From JADLHS01 sp036274115 (GTDB taxonomy: Bacteria > Verrucomicrobiota > Verrucomicrobiia > Limisphaerales > JADLHS01): a DNA stretch of 6,509 nt. The stretch lies in assembly GCA_036274115.1 (NCBI GenBank), contig DASUGI010000359.1:1-6509 (forward strand), read 5' to 3'. The notes beneath the pieces were generated by a model. It ran no database searches. It saw only the letters and a list, made by a program, of their open reading frames with translations, and was not told the origin of the DNA. The position numbers and the translations under genes were made by a program. How positions within the stretch are numbered: the first letter of the stretch is position 1; the number at the start of each line of letters is the position of its first letter. This document shows, in pieces, positions 1 to 4,075 of the stretch.

Positions 1-17
1 GCCTTTGTCCGCTAACC

Positions 18-872
18 ATGACGACGTCCGCCATGAAAACTTCCGAGCTCAAGAAAGCAGGCTTCACCCTCATCGAATTGTTGGTAGTCATCGCCATCAT
101 TGCCATTCTAGCGGCCATGTTGCTGCCTGCGCTTTCGAAGGCGAAGAGCCGGGCCATGACCGCCTCCTGCCTGAACAACCTCAAACAACTCGGACTGTGC
201 TGGCAGATGTATCCGGACGATAACAATGGCGCACTAACGCCTAACAATTCAGTAAACGTTCAGCCGCCGATTCCACCTCTTATGAAAGGCGCCTCGTGGG
301 CTTTGGCCGAGCCGAATGAGACAAACGTTAAGGAAGGATTGCTCTTCAAGTATAACGATTCGGTCGGCATCTACCGTTGTGCAGCCGATCGGTCCACGTT
401 GGCTTATGACGGGAGTGGTAACTTTGATGCGGTGGCGGGCGCAACTGGGGGTACGGGAAATCCACGAGCGCGCAGCTACAATATGAGTCTTTCGGTCAAC
501 GGCTACCCGGATTTTGATCCGTTTATTTCAGCAAACGTTCCGATGTTTACAAAAATTACATCCGTTCGAAATCCCGACCCCGCCACGAGCCTCGTATTCA
601 TTGACGAGAACGAATACACGATGATCGATTCACAGTTTGGAATGCCTACTGAGGCTTTTCCCGGTTTACCCCCAACGCCACTGTATTGGTGGGATCAACC
701 CGCCAGCCGGCACAATCAAGGAGGTAATCTTTCCTTCGCCGATGGTCACGCCGAACATTTTCGATGGAAGACGGCGATAGCCTATGTGGGGGTATGGGCG
801 AGACCCTACACGCCCGAAGAGGAGCGCGACTGGCGCCGAATCAAGTCCTTCATCAAGCAACAGAAGGATTGA
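18..872 (+). CDS. Prepilin-type N-terminal methylation domain protein with H-x9-DG C-terminal motif
   Basis: A 284-residue protein of the type II secretion/type IV pilus pseudopilin-like class. Residues 12-15 (KKAG) precede the hydrophobic stretch FTLIELLVVIAIIAILAAM, so a prepilin peptidase should cut after G15, leaving F16 as the methylated N-terminus and E20 as the conserved Glu5 of the mature protein. The hydrophobic helix (16-40) is followed by the family-typical SCLNNLKQLGL (50-60). Near the C-terminus RHNQGGNLSFADGH (231-244) is the H-x9-DG motif of the large Planctomycetota/Verrucomicrobiota prepilin-like families. By family knowledge it would be inserted in the inner membrane and may be assembled or exported; the individual role is unknown, and such genes occur in many copies per genome. 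Two starts are possible: ATG 18, or ATG 33 (MKTSELKKAG), which gives a leader of more usual length. The window begins only 17 bases upstream, so no promoter can be judged. No pilus assembly genes lie beside it. Confidence 0.93.
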   Translation: MTTSAMKTSELKKAGFTLIELLVVIAIIAILAAMLLPALSKAKSRAMTASCLNNLKQLGLCWQMYPDDNNGALTPNNSVNVQPPIPPLMKGASWALAEPNETNVKEGLLFKYNDSVGIYRCAADRSTLAYDGSGNFDAVAGATGGTGNPRARSYNMSLSVNGYPDFDPFISANVPMFTKITSVRNPDPATSLVFIDENEYTMIDSQFGMPTEAFPGLPPTPLYWWDQPASRHNQGGNLSFADGHAEHFRWKTAIAYVGVWARPYTPEEERDWRRIKSFIKQQKD

Positions 873-1035
873 ACGCGGGCCGACGATACCGGGACTCTTT
901 CGCTTACTGCTTGGAGGCAACTCTGGTTAGCCCGGTTACCATTTATCCCCCCTTCGTAGCCGTTGCTACTCCACTATCCGCGACTGCGCGCCAACTTTGC
1001 TGGCCGTGTCGAACTGAACTTAGGCTTCTGATTTC
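873..1035. other. Intergenic spacer after the prepilin gene
   Basis: I see no convincing gene here. The one clear local structure is a 5-bp hairpin, GTAGC-CGTT-GCTAC at 956-969, with no T-run after it, so it is not a good intrinsic terminator. The next conserved signals (promoter-like boxes) start at 1036. Confidence 0.5.
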
Positions 1036-1063
1036 TGTAACCCTCCCCGTTGCGGTGTTGTAG
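1036..1063 (+). promoter_or_regulatory. Putative promoter boxes of paralog 1 (TGTAACC / TTGTAG)
   Basis: TGTAACC (1036-1042) and GTTGTAGC (1057-1064) recur upstream of all three paralogs with 20-21 bases between box starts. GTAACC resembles the AAC-containing -35 element of many ECF-type sigma factors, with GTTGTAGC placed about where a -10 would be. That reading is inference. The boxes do not fit a good housekeeping TTGACA/TATAAT promoter: TTGTAG lacks the conserved second-position A and last T. Confidence 0.35.
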
Positions 1064-1150
1064 CACCTCCACGTAAACGTTACGCGGGAAAGCACCGCAC
1101 TCATGATAACAAATCAAATGGGCGCAACGCGCCTCAAAGAAAGCAAACCT
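1064..1150 (+). promoter_or_regulatory. 5' leader of paralog 1
   Basis: This is the shortest and most divergent of three related leaders. It contains CGTAA-ACG-TTACG (hairpin, about 1072-1084), CACCGC (1093-1098) complementary to GCGGTG (1052-1057), an AAATCAAA stretch (1111-1118) shared with leader 2, a perfect GGCGC-AAC-GCGCC hairpin (1121-1133), and a purine-rich AAAGAAAG (1136-1143) as ribosome binding site 7 bases before ATG 1151. The last three elements occur in the same order in leader 2. The binding site decides the start: the upstream in-frame ATG at 1103 has no such sequence before it. Confidence 0.5.
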
Positions 1151-1879
1151 ATGAAAAGTTCAACGACAGCAAAATCAATCCTCACTCCAAAACTGATAAT
1201 CGCGCTCCTGGTGACGGGCATCGTGTCGCTCAGCGCGATTACCGCGTTAGCGGATGAAAAACAAGTCACCATCGTGCCGCCAGGTGCGAAGTATCATGGC
1301 AAGACCTACGGCGAGTGGTCTGCCGCCTTTTGGCAATATGCCCTCGCTCAGCCGCTGGAAGGGCACCTCTTCCTCGACACGCCGGAGTTTGACTTTAGCT
1401 CTGGCCAAAAGGGAGATGTTTGGTTTGTGGGTGCGCCTGACGGTCCGCTCACACGCAACATCTTCCTTCCCGCTGGCAAGGCGTTGTTTTTGACCTTGCG
1501 CGATGTGGAGACGTCCACGCTGGAAGCCCCTCCCTTCTTTGGCGCGACTGAAGAGGAACAGCGCGCTAATTCCACCTGGTTCGCCGATCACATCGTTGAC
1601 GTCTATTGTGAGATCGACGGCGTGCCGGTTCCCAATCTGTGGGACTATCGCGCAGCCAGCCCGCAATTCGAGTTCACCGCGCCGACACCTTGGATCTGGG
1701 GTGAGATTGGCGGAAAAGGCACGGCCGTGAGCGACGGCTATTTTCTCATGGTGGAATTGCCGAAGGGTCACCACACGATTCACTACGGTGGCACCTACCA
1801 CTTTGAAGCCGGCGAACTCATCGACGAACCGTTGGACCTTCCCCACGACGTGACGCTCGAGATCACCGTTGGGAAGTAG
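1151..1879 (+). CDS. Secreted protein of unknown function, EW-xxx-FWQ family, paralog 1
   Basis: A 242-residue protein, the first of three tandem paralogs. Residues 1-34 form a signal peptide: basic start, hydrophobic core LIIALLVTGIVSLSAI, and cleavage after ALA34. The mature protein has PPGAKYHGKTYGEW (43-56) leading into FWQY (60-63), then VWFVG (90-94), PAGKALF (107-113), IDGVPVPN (about 145-152), SPQFEFTAPTPWI (about 160-172) and DGYFLM (185-190), ending in a beta-rich GHHTIHY segment. There is no second membrane helix or C-terminal sorting signal, so it is probably periplasmic or released. ATG 1151 was chosen over the in-frame ATG 1103 because it makes the signal peptide match the paralogs, gives the same length as paralog 2 (242) and follows a purine-rich ribosome binding site. 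I do not recognise a characterised homologue; I recall similar uncharacterised secreted proteins in other phyla, but cannot verify this. A T7 run (1888-1894) follows the stop without a clear stem. Confidence 0.88.
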   Translation: MKSSTTAKSILTPKLIIALLVTGIVSLSAITALADEKQVTIVPPGAKYHGKTYGEWSAAFWQYALAQPLEGHLFLDTPEFDFSSGQKGDVWFVGAPDGPLTRNIFLPAGKALFLTLRDVETSTLEAPPFFGATEEEQRANSTWFADHIVDVYCEIDGVPVPNLWDYRAASPQFEFTAPTPWIWGEIGGKGTAVSDGYFLMVELPKGHHTIHYGGTYHFEAGELIDEPLDLPHDVTLEITVGK

Positions 1880-1901
1880 CCGAGTTGTTTTTTTCGGACG
1901 C

Positions 1902-1975
1902 GCGCAAATGGGAACTCCCGGGATTGTCGGTCGTCCAATTTCTATAGGGCGAACAATCCTGGGATCCATTTGCGC
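1902..1975. repeat. 74-base imperfect inverted repeat (REP/MITE-like hairpin)
   Basis: The ends are perfect 10-base inverted repeats: GCGCAAATGG at 1902-1911 and CCATTTGCGC at 1966-1975. Further in, TCCCGGGATTGT (1916-1927) pairs with ACAATCCTGGGA (1953-1964) with a single mismatch, and short CG/CC pairs continue toward an AATTTCTATA loop. No T-run follows on either strand, so it is a poor intrinsic terminator. I see no target-site duplication beside it. Either a non-autonomous mobile/REP-type element or a processed mRNA hairpin would fit. Confidence 0.6.
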
Positions 1976-2023
1976 ACTTGTCTGATTCTCTCCGCAACGT
2001 TGGAAAGTTCAGTTCACATTCTT

Positions 2024-2051
2024 TGTAACCATCACCTCTGACTCGTTGTAG
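2024..2051 (+). promoter_or_regulatory. Putative promoter boxes of paralog 2 (TGTAACC / TTGTAG)
   Basis: TGTAACC (2024-2030) and GTTGTAGC (2045-2052) have the same 21-base phasing as in front of paralog 1. Read as TTGTAA-N17-TTGTAG, the spacing is that of a bacterial promoter. The sequence fits an ECF-type promoter better than a housekeeping one. This rests on recurrence at three genes only. Confidence 0.38.
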
Positions 2052-2156
2052 CAAGCATCGTGAGCCGGAAAACGTGAAGCCCTTTAGGTCTCTTTCGTTG
2101 AAGGCGGAAAAGCAAATCAAACCAGGCGCAAGTCGCCAAAGAAAGAAAGGTCAACA
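2052..2156 (+). promoter_or_regulatory. Structured 5' leader of paralog 2
   Basis: About 100 bases closely matching the leader of paralog 3. Shared blocks are GCAAG (2051-2055), AGCCGGAAA (2063-2071), CGTGAAGCCC (2073-2082; CGCGAAGCCC in copy 3) and CTTTCGTTGAAGGC (2092-2105). ACGTGAAG (2072-2079) can pair with CTTTCGT (2092-2098) with one bulged base and one G-U pair, enclosing a CC/GG tip. A GGCG-CAAGT-CGCC hairpin (2125-2137) precedes the ribosome binding site GAAAGG (2145-2150), which lies 6 bases before ATG 2157. It matches no riboswitch class that I can recognise. Confidence 0.5.
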
Positions 2157-2885
2157 ATGCAACGTTCAATCATGTTCAAATCAAACTGGGTGGGCAGGGT
2201 GGCTGCACTGCTGCTCTCGGCCGCTCTCTTGAGCGCAGTCGCAACACCCGCGCAGGCCGGAGTTCTACCGCCAAATTCAAAAGCCTACGGCCAGACATGT
2301 GGGGAGTGGGCCGCAAACTGGTGGCAATGGCTGTTCTCTCTGGCGGTCGATGGTCATCCCGGACTCGACAGCCCGGACTTTGACGTGACTGACGGACAAT
2401 CGGGCAAGGTCTGGTTCCTGACCGGTCCGTTTGGAACGGTTGAGCGGCACATAACGATTCCGTCTGGCACGTCGCTCTATGTCGCCCTGGTAAATGTCGA
2501 GGCCTCCAGTTTGGAAGAGCCGCCCTTCCATGGTGACACTGCGGAGGAGCAACTGGCGATCGCGAGCGGGTTTGCCGATTTCATCACGGATTTATCCTTC
2601 ACGATTGACGGCCAGGAGGTGGAGAACATCGAGGACTTTCGCGTGACCTCGCCGCAGTTCAGTTTCAGCGCACCGACGCCGTGGATTTTTGGCGATACTG
2701 GTGGGGACGGAACTGCGGTCGGCGTTGGCTACTTTGTGATGCTTTCGCCACTCTCCGTCGGCGAACACACCATTCATTACACCGGCGCATTCAAGTTTTC
2801 CGAGGCGCCCGAGGATTACATCGGAGTGGACATGACGTATCATGTCACCGTGGTTCCGCGCGGTCACAGCACTGACAACGAATAA
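2157..2885 (+). CDS. Secreted protein of unknown function, EW-xxx-WWQW family, paralog 2
   Basis: A 242-residue protein, the closer relative of paralog 1. The signal peptide spans 1-34 (basic N-terminus with K8 and R14, core VAALLLSAALLSAVAT, cleavage after AQA34). The mature protein opens with LPPNSKAYG and GEWAANWWQW (49-58), then VWFLTG (85-90), VERHITIPSGTSLY (95-108), VEASSLEEPPF (114-124), IDGQEVEN (150-157), SPQFSFSAPTPWIFG (165-179), GYFVML (191-196) and VGEHTIHY (201-208), finishing with a hydrophilic tail RGHSTDNE. Motif order and spacing follow paralog 1 with hardly any gaps, including the acidic EE-Q segment after PPF. The DGY of the other copies is VGY here, and the lysine of PAGK is threonine, so neither residue looks essential across the family. 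The start is well supported by GAAAGG 6 bases upstream; the alternative ATG 2172 has no better site. The function is unknown. Confidence 0.9.
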   Translation: MQRSIMFKSNWVGRVAALLLSAALLSAVATPAQAGVLPPNSKAYGQTCGEWAANWWQWLFSLAVDGHPGLDSPDFDVTDGQSGKVWFLTGPFGTVERHITIPSGTSLYVALVNVEASSLEEPPFHGDTAEEQLAIASGFADFITDLSFTIDGQEVENIEDFRVTSPQFSFSAPTPWIFGDTGGDGTAVGVGYFVMLSPLSVGEHTIHYTGAFKFSEAPEDYIGVDMTYHVTVVPRGHSTDNE

Positions 2886-2908
2886 AAGCGCTCAGCTACA
2901 ATTGAATT

Positions 2909-2936
2909 CGCCCTGTCGGCTTGTGCCGGCAGGGCG
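2909..2936 (+). terminator. Terminator-like hairpin after paralog 2
   Basis: CGCCCTGTCGGC (2909-2920), loop TTGT, and GCCGGCAGGGCG (2925-2936) form a 12-bp stem with one G-U pair, 23 bases after the stop codon. The following TTCGCCTTTGG is only weakly T-rich. It is therefore a moderate intrinsic terminator or a 3'-end-stabilising hairpin. Confidence 0.6.
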
Positions 2937-3038
2937 TTCGCCTTTGGACTTGCAACCAGAGCAGACTGTTCAGTGCGTTCGTTCCAAATCGGTTTCGGTG
3001 TTGTGGGGCACAAACGTGTGCTGATTTCCGAATGCTGT

Positions 3039-3065
3039 TGTAACCCCGCTCAAGCTTTGTTGTAG
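3039..3065 (+). promoter_or_regulatory. Putative promoter boxes of paralog 3 (TGTAACC / TTGTAG)
   Basis: TGTAACC (3039-3045) and GTTGTAGC (3059-3066) are the third occurrence of the pair, with one base less between them than at paralogs 1 and 2. A small GCACA-AACG-TGTGC hairpin (3008-3021) lies just upstream. The assignment as an ECF-like promoter is inference. Confidence 0.38.
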
Positions 3066-3175
3066 CAAGAAGACGTAAGCCGGAAACGCGAAGCCCATTG
3101 AGGCCACTTTCGTTGAAGGCAAAAAGCCAAACCAAACACAGGTGCCGAGCGCCTGCATAGAAAGGTAAGTACGGT
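3066..3175 (+). promoter_or_regulatory. Structured 5' leader of paralog 3
   Basis: This leader follows the order of leader 2: GCAAG, CGTAAGCCGGAAA (3074-3086), CGCGAAGCCC (3087-3096) and CTTTCGTTGAAGGC (3107-3120, identical in both). ACGCGAAG (3086-3093) can pair with CTTTCGT (3107-3113). The changes relative to leader 2 leave this stem intact, with the bulged base differing (C versus T). The hairpin before the ribosome binding site is CAGGTGC-CGA-GCGCCTG (3139-3155), 7 bp with one T-G pair. AAAGG (3161-3165) lies 10 bases before ATG 3176. Confidence 0.5.
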
Positions 3176-3946
3176 ATGAAAAAACAGTTGAAACATGTCA
3201 TGGGTTCCACCCTGCTGGCCGCAGCGCTGGCGCTGTGTGGAATTAACGCGGGTCTGGCTGACGGCGGAAAAGGCAACGCTGGAAATCCCGGCGTGTTTCC
3301 GCCGCAGTCGCAGCCTTACGGCGAAAGCTACAGCGAGTGGGTGGCCAAATTTTGGCAGTGGGTTTTGAGCGTCCCGGCCGATCGCAGTCCGTTGACGGAC
3401 GCCACTGGTGAATTCGCCGGAGAAAATCAGCACGGCCCGGTGTGGTTCGTGGCGGGTTCTTTCGGCAATTCTGTGGAACGCTCCTACCAGGTGCCGGCGG
3501 GCAAAGCCTTGTTTGTGCCCGTGTATACCTGGATCTTCGGCGCCGCTGCGTTTGACTGCGATCCCTCGAATCCGGGAGTGCCCTGTGTCGTGTGCGACTT
3601 GGAGCAATTGGCCGCGGCCAACACCCAAGTTGCGGACGTAGTGGAAGCATTCATTGACGGCGTGCCCGTGCAAAATGTTCGCCGGTATGAGGCCAGTTCA
3701 GCCGGGCCGTTCGCTATCAACTATCCGGAGAATTCCGTGGTTGGTTTGCCAGCTGGTAGTTACTTTCCGAATCTTGCAGACGGGTACTGGCTGATGCTCA
3801 AACCGCTGTCACCGGGAAAGCACGAGATTCGCATTCATGTGAACTACCCTGGCCTGACCTACGACCCGAACGAGTTCACGGGCATCTACCACATCGAGGT
3901 TGTTACCCCGTCGAACGGGCACGGCAAGAGTGACAATGGCGACTGA
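3176..3946 (+). CDS. Secreted protein of unknown function, EW-xxx-FWQW family, paralog 3
   Basis: A 256-residue protein, the most divergent of the three. The signal peptide is MKKQLKHVMGSTLLAAALALCGINAGLA, probably cut after A28. A Gly/Asn-rich stretch (29-39) precedes the domain: FPPQSQPYGESYSEW (41-55), FWQW (59-62), GPVWFVAG (87-94), VERSYQVPAGKALFVPV (100-116), IDGVPVQN (140s-150s), DGYWLMLKPLSPGKHEIRI (about 202-220) and a charged, Gly-rich tail. In place of the PPF...EEQ segment of the other copies it has FDCDPSNPGVPCVVCDLEQ with C128, C137 and C140, which the others lack; after export these could form a disulfide or bind a metal or cofactor, which is speculation. The start is supported by AAAGG upstream and by the signal peptide. 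The gene is closed by a strong terminator at 3979-4014, so it is probably transcribed alone or with read-through from upstream copies. I know of no characterised homologue. Confidence 0.9.
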   Translation: MKKQLKHVMGSTLLAAALALCGINAGLADGGKGNAGNPGVFPPQSQPYGESYSEWVAKFWQWVLSVPADRSPLTDATGEFAGENQHGPVWFVAGSFGNSVERSYQVPAGKALFVPVYTWIFGAAAFDCDPSNPGVPCVVCDLEQLAAANTQVADVVEAFIDGVPVQNVRRYEASSAGPFAINYPENSVVGLPAGSYFPNLADGYWLMLKPLSPGKHEIRIHVNYPGLTYDPNEFTGIYHIEVVTPSNGHGKSDNGD

Positions 3947-3978
3947 ATCATCGGAAAGCATCCGACAGAATTGTGCAA

Positions 3979-4014
3979 CCTCCTCGCTGCCCTTTCAGCG
4001 AGGAGGTTTTTTTT
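3979..4014 (+). terminator. Strong intrinsic terminator after paralog 3
   Basis: CCTCCTCGCTG (3979-3989) and CAGCGAGGAGG (3996-4006) form a perfect 11-bp stem with the 6-base loop CCCTTT, followed at once by eight T residues (4007-4014). Two A-T pairs can extend the stem. It ends the secreted-protein cluster and separates it from miaB. It also shows that the longer miaB reading frame from TTG 3971, which would run through this terminator, is not the real gene start. Confidence 0.95.
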
Positions 4015-4075
4015 GTCGGCTGTTCCATCTTCCGACTTTTCATCTGAAAGGTTGTGCCTATGCTGTCGGTCGCTC

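Noticed and set aside
1103..1150. In-frame upstream start (ATG 1103) for paralog 1
   Set aside because: It would add 16 residues before the signal peptide, has no ribosome binding site, and would translate the conserved AAATCAAA and hairpin block that is non-coding before paralog 2.
1880..1901. Intrinsic terminator at the T-run after paralog 1
   Set aside because: Seven T residues at 1888-1894 are present, but I find only a 4-bp CTCG/CGAG pairing upstream, not a credible stem.
1247..1969. 240-codon open frame on the minus strand opposite paralog 1
   Set aside because: Low-complexity Arg-rich translation, no recognisable motifs, and it fully overlaps the real gene; typical antisense shadow in GC-rich DNA.
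3066..3125. Cyclic-di-GMP-I (GEMM) riboswitch
   Set aside because: GGAAACGCGAAGCC recalls the GAAA ... GACGCAAAGCC part of that class, but the GGCAAACC strand and the second stem with its tetraloop receptor are missing in both copies.
3050..3673. 207-codon open frame on the minus strand opposite paralog 3 and its leader
   Set aside because: It is antisense to a gene with clear signal peptide and paralog support. Its similarity to the minus strand before paralog 2 comes from the conserved leader, and stop codons interrupt one or the other.
1151..3946. A single tight operon of the three paralogs
   Set aside because: Gaps of 277 and 290 bases, a hairpin after paralog 2, and promoter-like boxes with a leader before each gene argue for separate transcription, though read-through cannot be excluded.
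18..3946. Functional system linking the prepilin-like protein to the three secreted proteins
   Set aside because: Such prepilin-like genes are scattered in large numbers in these genomes, no secretion machinery is present, and the shared leader elements cannot be checked upstream of position 18.
3971..4075. N-terminal extension of miaB from TTG 3971
   Set aside because: The extension reads through the strong terminator at 3979-4014 and adds a Cys-rich sequence unlike any MiaB; ATG 4076 gives the canonical N-terminus.
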